A stretch of DNA of 64,000 bases from Lachnospiraceae bacterium (lineage in GTDB: Bacteria > Bacillota > Clostridia > Lachnospirales > Lachnospiraceae), in the NCBI GenBank assembly GCA_015056795.1, contig SVFO01000013.1, positions 41,934-105,933 on the forward strand, read 5' to 3'. Both the position numbers and the translations under genes were made by a program. Below the pieces are notes generated by a model. The model was given only the letters and a program-made list of their open reading frames with translations, did not search any database and was not told the origin of the DNA. Positions 25,744-34,566 of this stretch are shown piece by piece (position 1 is the first letter of the stretch; every line of letters begins with the position of its first letter).

Positions 25744-26718
25744 ATGAAGAAAATAAGCTTTGTAATTCCCTGTTATCGATCCGAACAGACCATCGGTCAC
25801 GTTGTGGCGGAGATCGACGGAAAGATGCAGGAGATGAAGGAATTTGAATACGAAATCATTCTAGTAAATGACTGCTCACCAGATCATACGCTGGAGGCAC
25901 TGCGCGAGCTCTGCAGGGAGCGCGCGTCAGGCAATGGCATTCGCAAGGCAATTAGTTTTTCCAAGAATTTCGGACAGCATTCTGCCTTGATGGCAGGGCT
26001 TCGGGAATCGCAGGGAGATTATGTGGTTTGCCTGGATGATGACGGACAGACGCCTGCGAATGAGGTGGATAAGCTGATCGGAAAGCTAGAGGAAGGGTTT
26101 GATGCCGTATATGCAAAATACGAGCACAAGCACCATTCTACGTTCCGCAATTTGGGAAGTAAAGTGAATGAACTGATGACCAGAGTGATGCTGGAGAAGC
26201 CCAAGGAACTATTTATCTCCAGCTATTTTGCCGTAAGGCGGTTCGTCGTGGAGGACATGATCCGATATGAAAATTCCTATCCGTATGTCATCGGACTGGT
26301 GCTTCGGTCTACCAAGAGCATTACCAACGTAGTGGTGACGCACAGGGACAGGGAGCAGGGAAGCTCTGGCTATACCTTAAAAAAGCTGTTTGGGCTGTGG
26401 TTTAATGGATTCACGGCGTTTTCCGTAAAGCCTCTGAGAATTGCCACGGCATTTGGAAGCTTCTGTGCCATCCTGGGATTTTTGTATGGAATCTATACGG
26501 TTGTGAAAAAGCTGATCAACCCTGACGTGCCCATGGGATTTAGCTCGACCATGGCAGCCATCGTTTTCTTTGGCGGCATGCTCATGCTCATGCTAGGACT
26601 CATCGGAGAGTACATTGGCAGAATTTATATTAGCCTTAACAATTCACCGCAGTATGTCATCCGTGAAAAAATCAATGCGGAGGGATCACGGAGCGATGGT
26701 ACTGAGGAGATGCATTAG
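25744..26718 (+). CDS. GT2 polyprenyl-phosphate glycosyltransferase (ArnC/GtrB-like)
   Basis: A 324-residue membrane GT2 protein. The GT-A domain has ISFVIPCYRSEQTIGHVVAE, LVNDCSPDHTLEALREL near 42, FSKNFGQHSALMAGLRESQG near 75 and CLDDDGQTPANEVDKL near 98. Two C-terminal helices lie near 235-258 and 270-295 (STMAAIVFFGGMLMLMLGLI). This is the ArnC/GtrB layout, which attaches a sugar such as an amino-arabinose type to polyprenyl phosphate. After pseC- and pseH-like genes, its donor is probably the N-acetylated amino sugar. The ATG at 25744 is used; the frame is open upstream to 25705. Its end overlaps the convergent SGNH gene by 33 bp. Confidence 0.88.
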   Translation: MKKISFVIPCYRSEQTIGHVVAEIDGKMQEMKEFEYEIILVNDCSPDHTLEALRELCRERASGNGIRKAISFSKNFGQHSALMAGLRESQGDYVVCLDDDGQTPANEVDKLIGKLEEGFDAVYAKYEHKHHSTFRNLGSKVNELMTRVMLEKPKELFISSYFAVRRFVVEDMIRYENSYPYVIGLVLRSTKSITNVVVTHRDREQGSSGYTLKKLFGLWFNGFTAFSVKPLRIATAFGSFCAILGFLYGIYTVVKKLINPDVPMGFSSTMAAIVFFGGMLMLMLGLIGEYIGRIYISLNNSPQYVIREKINAEGSRSDGTEEMH

Positions 26719-28119
26719 CGCATAAGCGATCTTGTATCTTCCGTAATCATTGGGATGCACGTCATCGGCATAATAAAGCCATTGTGCTTCCTCAAGATGA
26801 GAGTCGTGGTAATTATCCAGGCAGGGAAGCTGTTCCTCGCGGGCCAAGTCAAGAATGGCCTGCGCGTAGTCCGCATAGGTGGTGCCTTCCGCGGCGTTGA
26901 GAATCTCCGTTCCATTTTGGAAGGCAAAAACGGGATTGGGAACCACAAGACAAATCTGGGCATCAGGGAAAGCGTTTCTAAGCTTAGTCACGGCATCCCT
27001 CAGGGCTCCTGAGAAGGTGCTCGTATCCGTAGGATTTGCGGAATGGATGGGAACGCCGTCAAAATAATCATTGATGCCAAAATGCAAGACAAATATCATA
27101 TTTTGGGATTTGCCTGATTTCTGTTTTTGTGCAAGATATTCCGTAAGCCCAGAGTAAGGCTGAGAATCCTTAGGCAGATCTGAGGGATCCTGGCTCAAGA
27201 GGGCAGTTAGGACGGGACGAAAACAGATGTTGTCCCGATCACTGGCCGTGGCACCGCCCCAGCCGAGATTATAGGTCTTTGCACCGCTTAAATTGCTGAC
27301 ATATCCAGGGATGGACCGACAGTCATTATAATTGCCGAAAACGCTGTCGCCTAAGAAGACAATCTCAAGGTCAGACAGATCAGGGAAGAAATACTCCCCT
27401 GTTTTCGCAACGGACAAAAATGCCCGAAATTCCTCGAAGAGTTCATCCACTCTGTCGGGTCTTGCATAAAAGGAGTGAGATGCGTCCTCAGGACCGACGA
27501 GGGAAAGCAGGTAAGTGCGAAGCGCCATGTCCTCCTTCAGGAGGGAACCCTCTAGATAGTTGGTATTGTCAGCGATAATCCATTCCTGAGTGAAAAAGGG
27601 ATAGACTAAGGAATTCGGCTGATGCGTCATGGCATAGACGATGTCCTGATAGCTTGCGACCAGCGCATCCGCATCCTTCCTGGACGTCCACTGCTCTAGC
27701 GGCAGCCATTCAGGAAATACCTTAAACAAGGTATCAGGAAACATTTGGACAAGGCTTTCCGCCTGCTCTGCTGTAATTCTGTCGGGAGAGAGACCGAGAT
27801 AGATTTCCTTAATTTCATGATTGTATTCTTTTAGGTATTGGAAAAAGGAATACATGGTTTCATAATCAGAAATGGTGATATCTGGCATGGCTATGGTGCG
27901 GGCTTCGTAGGTATGAAAGTCTTCCGCATGGAACGTGCTTGTTGGAAACATAGAGAGGAGCACACAGTCGTAGGACGAGGTTGCAAACTGAAGAATGGCT
28001 TCTGCCTTGCGTTCCTTTTCACGATATGTCGGCATCTGACAGATGACAATCAGGATGATGGCCAACAATAAAATGATGGCAGAAGAAACGATGATGATTC
28101 TCGATTTCTTTCCCTTCAT
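26686..28119 (-). CDS. Membrane-anchored SGNH/GDSL hydrolase-like protein
   Basis: A 477-residue protein with an N-terminal membrane anchor (residues about 7-27, IIIVSSAIILLLAIILIVI) and the rest outside. The SGNH blocks are in the second half: FLGDSVFGNY near 255 (block I Ser), YNLGWGGATASD (block II Gly), LHFGINDYFDG (block III Asn) and DDVHPNDYGRYK at the end (block V Asp/His). Such proteins in polysaccharide loci act as O-acetylesterases or as the transferring domain of acyl-transfer systems. The ATG at 28119 has an ideal GGAGGTAGCTTC site, so 33 upstream in-frame residues are excluded. It is transcribed away from the ABC exporter and converges on the GT2 gene at 25744. Confidence 0.83.
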   Translation of the reverse strand: MKGKKSRIIIVSSAIILLLAIILIVICQMPTYREKERKAEAILQFATSSYDCVLLSMFPTSTFHAEDFHTYEARTIAMPDITISDYETMYSFFQYLKEYNHEIKEIYLGLSPDRITAEQAESLVQMFPDTLFKVFPEWLPLEQWTSRKDADALVASYQDIVYAMTHQPNSLVYPFFTQEWIIADNTNYLEGSLLKEDMALRTYLLSLVGPEDASHSFYARPDRVDELFEEFRAFLSVAKTGEYFFPDLSDLEIVFLGDSVFGNYNDCRSIPGYVSNLSGAKTYNLGWGGATASDRDNICFRPVLTALLSQDPSDLPKDSQPYSGLTEYLAQKQKSGKSQNMIFVLHFGINDYFDGVPIHSANPTDTSTFSGALRDAVTKLRNAFPDAQICLVVPNPVFAFQNGTEILNAAEGTTYADYAQAILDLAREEQLPCLDNYHDSHLEEAQWLYYADDVHPNDYGRYKIAYALMHLLSTIAP

Positions 28120-28228
28120 GAAGCTACCTCCACAAATACTTGATGCTTTCAAGCGACATTTTAACATAAATGAGACAGCGTTTAAAGTGCTATTTCTTCT
28201 GGCTGGCCTTGAACGCATGGGAGAAAAA

Positions 28229-29968
28229 ATGAAACGAATTTTTCAAAAAATGAATTTGCTCTTAGATCAAAAACAGAAGCGCACCATGATGGGATTGATG
28301 GTGCTTATGATCATTGGAGCGTTTTTGCAGATGGCCAGCGTTGGCGTGCTCGTTGAGACGGTGAACGTCGTAATTGACCCTGAGGCTGTTGCGAAAAGCA
28401 ATATTGCGGGTAAGGTCTATGAACTGATGGGGAGCCCGGATTTTAACATCTTTTCCATCACGGTGATGGCGACACTGATTGTTTCCTTTTTTGTCAAAAA
28501 TGGTTTTTTGTACTTTCAGCACAAGGCAACCCTTGCTTTTGTTTACACCAATCAGTTTCGGACCTCTGAGCGTCTGATGCGCAATTATCTTAGGAGGCCC
28601 TATGAGTTTTATCTAAACGCGGATACGGCCGTAATCCAAAGAAGCATCACCTCCGACGTCAATAACATGTATGCCTTGATTCTGGCACTGTTGCAGCTGA
28701 TGTCCGATGGATTTATGTCTTTGTTCGTGGTGTCCTATTGCTTTATGAAGAACGGTGTCATGACGGCGGTCATGGCAAGTGTCATGATCGTTCTCATGGT
28801 GATCGTGAAAAAGGTACTAAAGCCGATCCTCCTCAAGGCAGGAGAGGATAATCAGAGATTTTACAGTGGTTTGTTTAAGTGCATTCATCAGATGGTGCAT
28901 GGCATCAAGGACGTCAAGGTTTCTGGCAACGAAAAGTATTTTGTGGACCAGTATCAGGTGTGTGGTAAGGGTTATGTGGAGTGTGTGCAAAAGTACAGCC
29001 TTTACAATCAGATCCCGAAGCTTTTGATCGAGACGGTCTGTGTGACCTCCATGATGTTGTTTATCATTGTGGAAATTCTTCTGGGAATCTCCACGGAGAA
29101 TCTGATGGAGTCCTTGAGTACGCTGGCGGCAGCGGCGTTCGTCCTTTTGCCTGCCGTCAACAGAATCAATAACCAGATCAATAGCATTACTTATTTGGAG
29201 CCGTTTTTCATGGGCGTTGCTGATAACCTGCAGGATGAGATCAGCGGTGAGAATGTTGACATGACAGACTTTGAAAAGCCCGTGGAGCGCATGGAGGTAC
29301 AGAATCAGATCGAGCTTTCCGACATCACCTATGCTTACCCCAATACGGAGAAGCTGATTTTTGACCACGCGAATTTGCTGGTTCCCGTCGGAAAATCCGT
29401 GGGTATTGTGGGAACGACTGGTGCTGGAAAGAGCACGGTCGTGGACATCATGCTGGGACTCTTGAAATTAAAGAGTGGAAAGGTTTTGGCGGATGGCAAG
29501 GACGTCTTAGAGAATTATCGCGGATGGTTAAAGAACGTGGGTTACATTCCGCAGATGAGCTATATGCTGGACGATACGATCCGAAAGAACGTGGCATTTG
29601 GCGTTCAAGACGAGAAGATCGACGATCAAAGGGTTTGGGAGGTGCTCAAGGAAGCACAGATGGACTCCTTTGTCCAGAGCCTTCCAGAGGGACTGAACAC
29701 GAAAATAGGAGAGCGTGGCATTCGCCTTTCTGGCGGACAAAGGCAGCGTATCAGTATTGCCAGGGCGCTTTATGAGGATCCGAAGATCCTGATTTTGGAT
29801 GAAGCGACGTCGGCCGTGGATAATGACACGGAGGCAGCCATTATGGAATCCATCAACTATTTTCAGGGAAAGAAGACCTTGCTCATTATTGCCCATCGCC
29901 TTCAGACCATTGAAAAATGTGACATTGTCTATCGAGTAGAGAATGGAAGCGTAAAGCAGGAGAGATAA
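28229..29968 (+). CDS. ABC exporter, fused permease and ATPase (PglK/MsbA-like)
   Basis: A 579-residue half-transporter. Residues about 1-330 form six membrane helices. The ATPase domain has Walker A GTTGAGKST near 394, Q-loop region VGYIPQMSYMLDD near 435, signature LSGGQRQRISIARAL near 490, Walker B ILILDEATSAVD near 512 and the H-loop IIAHRLQT near 547. PglK-type members flip lipid-linked oligosaccharides across the membrane. No Wzx-type flippase was seen in the locus, so this may serve that role. The ATG at 28229 (GGGAG upstream) is used; the longer frame from 28043 runs into the divergent gene. It leads an operon of eight genes to 37895. Confidence 0.9.
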   Translation: MKRIFQKMNLLLDQKQKRTMMGLMVLMIIGAFLQMASVGVLVETVNVVIDPEAVAKSNIAGKVYELMGSPDFNIFSITVMATLIVSFFVKNGFLYFQHKATLAFVYTNQFRTSERLMRNYLRRPYEFYLNADTAVIQRSITSDVNNMYALILALLQLMSDGFMSLFVVSYCFMKNGVMTAVMASVMIVLMVIVKKVLKPILLKAGEDNQRFYSGLFKCIHQMVHGIKDVKVSGNEKYFVDQYQVCGKGYVECVQKYSLYNQIPKLLIETVCVTSMMLFIIVEILLGISTENLMESLSTLAAAAFVLLPAVNRINNQINSITYLEPFFMGVADNLQDEISGENVDMTDFEKPVERMEVQNQIELSDITYAYPNTEKLIFDHANLLVPVGKSVGIVGTTGAGKSTVVDIMLGLLKLKSGKVLADGKDVLENYRGWLKNVGYIPQMSYMLDDTIRKNVAFGVQDEKIDDQRVWEVLKEAQMDSFVQSLPEGLNTKIGERGIRLSGGQRQRISIARALYEDPKILILDEATSAVDNDTEAAIMESINYFQGKKTLLIIAHRLQTIEKCDIVYRVENGSVKQER

Positions 29969-29969
29969 T

Positions 29970-30833
29970 TTGGAAAAGCAGGGCATGACTGAAAATAAAG
30001 AGAAGAGTAAGGCATGGGGCTGGTGCCTGCCGATCCTGCTTTTTGCATTGATCCTTGCCGGGACGTGCATCTGCCTGCATGCGAAGAAGAATTTGCATCC
30101 GGAAGCCGTGTTTTTTGGAGACAGTATCATCGCGACGGCGCGGGGTGGGGATTCCGTGCCTGACAGACTTTCGGACCTTCTGGGGATTCCCTTTTTGAAT
30201 GCAGCCTATGGTGGTACGGCCATGGCAAAGCTGGATTTGGAAGAAAACATGGACGATCATTGGGATTTTTTGTCCATGACGGCTTTGACGAAATCCGTTG
30301 CCTCCAATGATTTTTCACCGCAGCAGCGAGTGTCGGACATGGGGATTGCAACGGAATATTTTGCGGAGCTCACCGACGAGCTGGATCGCGTGAATTTCCA
30401 AAAGGTTCGCCTTATGATGCTTTGCTTTGGAATGAATGATTATCAGTCTGGCGTACCTTTAATGAATTCGGAGGATCCCATGGACGTGCATTCCTTCGAG
30501 GGAGCGCTTCGGACGACTTTGACGGAACTAAAAAAAGCGTTGCCAGATTGCAGAATTCTCGTGGTTTCCCCGACCTACTCCTGGTATATCACGGACGGGC
30601 AAACCTGCGAGGAGAGAAGATTTGGAAGTGCACTTTTGGAAGATTATGTTGCGCTGGAACAGAGCATTGCCGCACAGTGCGGCGTGGAAATGATTGACCT
30701 GTATCATGGGTTATATACGCATGATGCCTTTGAAGACTGGAAGACCTATACGCTGGACGGCGTTCATCCCAATGAAACTGGGCGGAAGCTGATCGCGGAA
30801 AGAATTGCTGCATATTTGGAGGAACATCCATGA
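29970..30833 (+). CDS. SGNH/GDSL hydrolase-like protein
   Basis: A 287-residue exported or membrane-anchored protein with one N-terminal helix (residues about 14-32). SGNH blocks: FFGDSIIATARGGDS near 48, LNAAYGGTAMAKLD near 75 (block II), LCFGMNDYQSGVPLMN near 150 (block III) and DGVHPNETGRKL near 265 (block V). It resembles the minus-strand protein at 26686 (ND-Y-x-x-GVP, MDVHSFEGALR versus TDTSTFSGALR), so they are likely paralogues. TTG at 29970, five bases after AGGAGAG, is the better start; ATG at 29985 has a weak site. It lies one base after the ABC gene and overlaps the next gene by 4 bp. Confidence 0.82.
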   Translation: MEKQGMTENKEKSKAWGWCLPILLFALILAGTCICLHAKKNLHPEAVFFGDSIIATARGGDSVPDRLSDLLGIPFLNAAYGGTAMAKLDLEENMDDHWDFLSMTALTKSVASNDFSPQQRVSDMGIATEYFAELTDELDRVNFQKVRLMMLCFGMNDYQSGVPLMNSEDPMDVHSFEGALRTTLTELKKALPDCRILVVSPTYSWYITDGQTCEERRFGSALLEDYVALEQSIAAQCGVEMIDLYHGLYTHDAFEDWKTYTLDGVHPNETGRKLIAERIAAYLEEHP

Positions 30834-32401
30834 AGACGCCGAGAGAGGCCGTGGAACAACTGAAAATGAAATTAGGACGCAGGCATGTGGTTGCCTTTCT
30901 GTCTGCCGTGATCTTCGGGCTTTTGATTCATCTGCCTGTGATGTTGTCCGACCTGCCGAATCATGACGGTCTGGCCAGCATGTATTTTGATCAAAACATG
31001 ATTACCTCCGGCCGCTGGTTTTTGACGGTTGCCTGTGGCTTTTCCTCGTACTTTACGGTTCCATGGATCATTGGACTGATTGGGACATTCCTTTTAGGCC
31101 TGACCAGTGCCGTATTGGCCGAGCTTTTTGAAATCAAAAGCGAGTTTTCTGCCGCATTGTTAGGTGCTCTTTTGGTTTCCTTTCCTGCATTGGCTTCGAC
31201 CTATGCGTATGTCTTTACGCTGGATGGCTATATGATGGCGCTCCTTTTGGCGGTCTTGGCCGTATTGCTGACAAAGAAGAAAACACTAGGCTTTTTGCCT
31301 GGCGCGCTTTGCCTTGCCTTTAGCCTGGGGATTTATCAGGCTTACCTTCCCTTTGCAATTCTTCTTTGCATCTATCAGGTCGTGCTGCTCTTTGTGGATG
31401 GCAAAGGAAAGGCGGACGGCAAGGGAACGCTTTTGAAAATCGGCAGCTATTTGGGAATGGGCGTCCTTGGCTTTGGACTATATTATGTGATTTTGCAAAT
31501 TCTCTTGGCAGTACAGGGGAAAAAGCTCGCCTCCTATCAGGGCATTGGAGAGGCTGGCTCTGCTCAGGGAGAGAGCCTATTGACCACCATCAAGGCCATT
31601 TATGTCGATTTCTTTCAGTTTACGCTTCGCGGTCATATCCTGTGGCAAAACGTTTTTTCGGGAGCCGCACTGCTTTTATTAGCATTGCTCTTTGTATACG
31701 CAATCATCCGCATGGCAAACAAGCAGGGGTGGTGGAAGAAGCTAGGATTTTATGGCATTTTACTTTTGCTTGTCATTGCCCTTCCCGTTTGTACCAGCTG
31801 CATTCGGTTGGTCTCCCCTGGACTGACGTATCATTTGCTCATGCGTTATCAATGGGTACTATATCCGATCGCCGCGTTGGCTTTCTGCGACAGATATTTG
31901 GAGGATGCTGACAAGGCTGATTCGTTTGCCGCACCTGCGCAGTGGCTACTCCTTGGAACGGCTGTCGTACTGATTTTCTGCTATGGGCTTGCAGACAACA
32001 TCGGGTATTCGAATTTACAGAAGAAATATGAGAAGACCTACGCGTATTGCGTAAGGCTTCTGGATCGCATAGAGCAGACGGAAGGCTATTATCAGGGCAT
32101 TCCCGTAGCGATGATTGGCGTGATTGGGAACGAGGAATTCCCCGCGACGGATTTGACGACGAAGGTCACGGGAAATATGATTGGCCTGTCTGGGGACGTG
32201 CTCCTATATACGGGAGACAATTATGAGTCCTTTATCAAGAATTATCTGGGAGCCACGTTAAATATTGTGGACGTGGAGACCATGGGTGAGATATACTATA
32301 CGGATGAGTATGTTTCCATGGACAGTTTTCCTGGACCGAATTCCACGAAGGTGGTAAACGGTATTTTATATGTCAAGACGGAAAACCAAAATCGCGAGTA
32401 A
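30830..32401 (+). CDS. GtrII-like glucosyltransferase-domain membrane protein
   Basis: A 523-residue polytopic membrane protein with about ten to eleven helices. The early loop LPNHDGLASMYFDQNMITSG near residues 44-63, with an acidic residue and GRWF after it, matches the glucosyltransferase (GtrII) family, as does ALASTYAYVFTLDGYMMALL near 125. GtrII proteins transfer glucose from polyprenyl-phosphate glucose to a polymer outside the membrane. A GtrB-like transferase follows directly, completing the donor-supply half of the system; a GtrA-like flippase was not seen. The start overlaps the previous stop (ATGA). Confidence 0.83.
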   Translation: MKTPREAVEQLKMKLGRRHVVAFLSAVIFGLLIHLPVMLSDLPNHDGLASMYFDQNMITSGRWFLTVACGFSSYFTVPWIIGLIGTFLLGLTSAVLAELFEIKSEFSAALLGALLVSFPALASTYAYVFTLDGYMMALLLAVLAVLLTKKKTLGFLPGALCLAFSLGIYQAYLPFAILLCIYQVVLLFVDGKGKADGKGTLLKIGSYLGMGVLGFGLYYVILQILLAVQGKKLASYQGIGEAGSAQGESLLTTIKAIYVDFFQFTLRGHILWQNVFSGAALLLLALLFVYAIIRMANKQGWWKKLGFYGILLLLVIALPVCTSCIRLVSPGLTYHLLMRYQWVLYPIAALAFCDRYLEDADKADSFAAPAQWLLLGTAVVLIFCYGLADNIGYSNLQKKYEKTYAYCVRLLDRIEQTEGYYQGIPVAMIGVIGNEEFPATDLTTKVTGNMIGLSGDVLLYTGDNYESFIKNYLGATLNIVDVETMGEIYYTDEYVSMDSFPGPNSTKVVNGILYVKTENQNRE

Positions 32402-32445
32402 GACGATAGGAAAGAATCCCTATGCCAGAAGAGGAGGAAAGTCGG

Positions 32446-33402
32446 ATGGCGTTGTTATCCATTGTTTTGCCCTCATATAACGAGGAAATGAATATTGCTA
32501 ATACCGCGAACACGCTGGCACAGTTTCTGGAAAAGGAAGGGATTGAGTACGAGCTCGTGTTTGTCAGCGATGGCTCAAAGGACGCTACCTTCGAGGAGAT
32601 CCGAAAGGCTTCTGACGCTAATCCCAGAATTAAGGGCGTGGAGTTCTCCAGAAATTTTGGAAAGGAAGCAGGCATTTTTGCGGGACTGGAGCTGGCGACG
32701 GGAGATGCCGTCATCGTGATGGACTGTGACCTACAGCATCCGCCCGAGGTGATTCCCAAGATGTGGCAGCTCTGGAAGGAGGGCGCACAGATCGTGGAGG
32801 GGAAGAAATCCTCCCGAGGCAAGGAAAGTATTTTCCACAAGATGTCAGCGGGCCTGTTTTACGGAATTATGAGCCATCTGATCAAGATGGACATGAGTGC
32901 CTCCTCAGATTTCAAGCTGCTGGATCGTAAGGTGGTCGAGGTACTTTTAGGGCTTCCCGAGCGCAACACCTTTTTCCGCGCACTGACCTTCTGGGCTGGT
33001 TTTGACACGCGGACGGTGGAATATGAGGTGCAGGAAAGAAAGTACGGTACCAGCAAATGGAACTTCTTTAGCCTGATGAGGTATGCAATTTCGAATGCAA
33101 CCTCCTTTAGCACGCTCCCCCTGCAGCTGGTGACGCTTATGGGAACCGTTTCCATCATTTTTAGCGTGATTTTGGGAATTCAGACGCTGGTAAAATACCT
33201 GATGGGAACCTCCGTGGAAGGCTTTACCACCGTCATTTTATTGATTCTGATCATCGGCGGCTTTATCATGCTGAGCTTGGGTATCATTGGTCATTACATT
33301 GCCAGAATTTACGAAGAGGTCAAGGGCAGACCGAAGTATGTAATTAACAAGGTGACGGGTAACGTTCAGGGGAATGTAACTGGAAGCTGGAAAAAAAGAT
33401 AG
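32446..33402 (+). CDS. GT2 polyprenyl-phosphate glycosyltransferase (GtrB-like)
   Basis: A 318-residue bactoprenol glycosyltransferase. GT-A motifs: LSIVLPSYNEEMNIANTAN, VSDGSKDATFEEI near 40, FSRNFGKEAGIFAGLELATG near 70 and MDCDLQHPPEVIPKMW near 95. Two C-terminal helices lie near residues 228-255 and 265-290. It should make the lipid-linked sugar used by the GtrII-like protein encoded just upstream. The ATG at 32446 has GAGGAGG eight bases upstream; ATG at 32422 would add eight acidic residues and has a poorer site. It resembles the protein at 8614 strongly. Confidence 0.9.
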   Translation: MALLSIVLPSYNEEMNIANTANTLAQFLEKEGIEYELVFVSDGSKDATFEEIRKASDANPRIKGVEFSRNFGKEAGIFAGLELATGDAVIVMDCDLQHPPEVIPKMWQLWKEGAQIVEGKKSSRGKESIFHKMSAGLFYGIMSHLIKMDMSASSDFKLLDRKVVEVLLGLPERNTFFRALTFWAGFDTRTVEYEVQERKYGTSKWNFFSLMRYAISNATSFSTLPLQLVTLMGTVSIIFSVILGIQTLVKYLMGTSVEGFTTVILLILIIGGFIMLSLGIIGHYIARIYEEVKGRPKYVINKVTGNVQGNVTGSWKKR

Positions 33403-33435
33403 AGACTGGAAAAAGATAGAGGCTGGAGGTAGGAA

Positions 33436-34566
33436 ATGATTAATTTTAATGTGCCGCCTTGTGCGGAAAATGCCATGAAATATATTGGGGAATGCGTACA
33501 GAACCAGAAGATCTGCGGCGACGGCGCATACACGAAGAAGTGCAATCAGTGGATTGAGGAGAAGACGGGGACGACAAAATGTCTTTTGACGACGTCCTGC
33601 ACCCATGCCACGGAGATGGCGGCGCTGCTTGCAAACATACAGCTTGGGGATGAGGTAATCATGCCCTCCTATACCTTTGTGTCCACGGCAGATGCCTTTG
33701 TTCTGCGAGGGGCTGTTCCCGTGTTTGTAGACATTCGTCCAGATACCATGAACATCGACGAGAAGCTGATCGAGGATGCCATCACGGAGAAGACCAAGGC
33801 CATTGTTCCCGTACATTATGCAGGCGTTGGCTGCGAGATGGATACAATCATGGACATTGCGAAGCGCCACGGCCTGATGGTGATTGAGGATGCCGCACAG
33901 GGCATTATGGCAACCTACCGCGGAAAAGCGCTGGGCACGTTCGGAGATTTTGGATGCTTTAGCTTTCATGAAACCAAGAATTACAGCATGGGCGAGGGCG
34001 GTGCGCTCCTGATTCGTGATGAAAACATGGTGGAAGAGGCTGAAATCATTCGTGAGAAGGGCACGAACCGTACGAAATTTATTCAGGGAAAGATCGACAA
34101 GTATACTTGGATCAATTATGGTTCTTCATATCTTCCCAGCGATATGAATGCAGCTTATCTCTATGCACAGCTGGAGATTGCGGATCAAATCAACAATGCG
34201 AGACTTGCCATTTGGAAGCGTTATTATGAGACGCTTAAGCCCTTGGCAGAGGCAGGGAAGATTGAGCTTCCCGTGGTTCCGTCGGAGTGCGTGCATAATG
34301 GCCACATGTTCTGGCTGAAGGTTGCTGACGTAAAAGAGCGGACGGCTTTTATGGATGAGCACTTAAAGGCAAAGAACGGAGTCTATGCCGTATCGCATTA
34401 TGTTCCTCTGCATACGGCACCCGCAGGGCAGAAATTTGGACGCTTCCACGGAGAGGACAAGTATACGACCAAGGAGAGCGAGAGACTCGTTCGTCTCCCG
34501 ATGTATTATGGCCTGACCATGGAGCAGGTGGACTATATCTGTGATAAGGTGAAGGAATTCTTTTAA
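33436..34566 (+). CDS. wecE: dTDP-4-amino-4,6-dideoxygalactose transaminase
   Basis: A 376-residue PLP enzyme that converts dTDP-4-keto-6-deoxyglucose to dTDP-Fuc4N. Similarity to enterobacterial WecE/RffA is high throughout: KICGDGAYTKKCNQWIE near 30, TSCTHATEMAALLANIQLGD near 55, MPSYTFVSTADAFVLRGAVP near 77, PVHYAGVGCEMDTIMDIAKR near 120, the PLP lysine in FGCFSFHETKNYSMGEGG near 175-192, and REKGTNRTKFIQGKIDKYTW near 205. The donor precursor needs RfbA and RfbB; rfbA is 10 kb downstream and rfbB is not in the window. The ATG follows GGAGGTAGGAA. Its TAA overlaps the next ATG. Confidence 0.92.
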   Translation: MINFNVPPCAENAMKYIGECVQNQKICGDGAYTKKCNQWIEEKTGTTKCLLTTSCTHATEMAALLANIQLGDEVIMPSYTFVSTADAFVLRGAVPVFVDIRPDTMNIDEKLIEDAITEKTKAIVPVHYAGVGCEMDTIMDIAKRHGLMVIEDAAQGIMATYRGKALGTFGDFGCFSFHETKNYSMGEGGALLIRDENMVEEAEIIREKGTNRTKFIQGKIDKYTWINYGSSYLPSDMNAAYLYAQLEIADQINNARLAIWKRYYETLKPLAEAGKIELPVVPSECVHNGHMFWLKVADVKERTAFMDEHLKAKNGVYAVSHYVPLHTAPAGQKFGRFHGEDKYTTKESERLVRLPMYYGLTMEQVDYICDKVKEFF

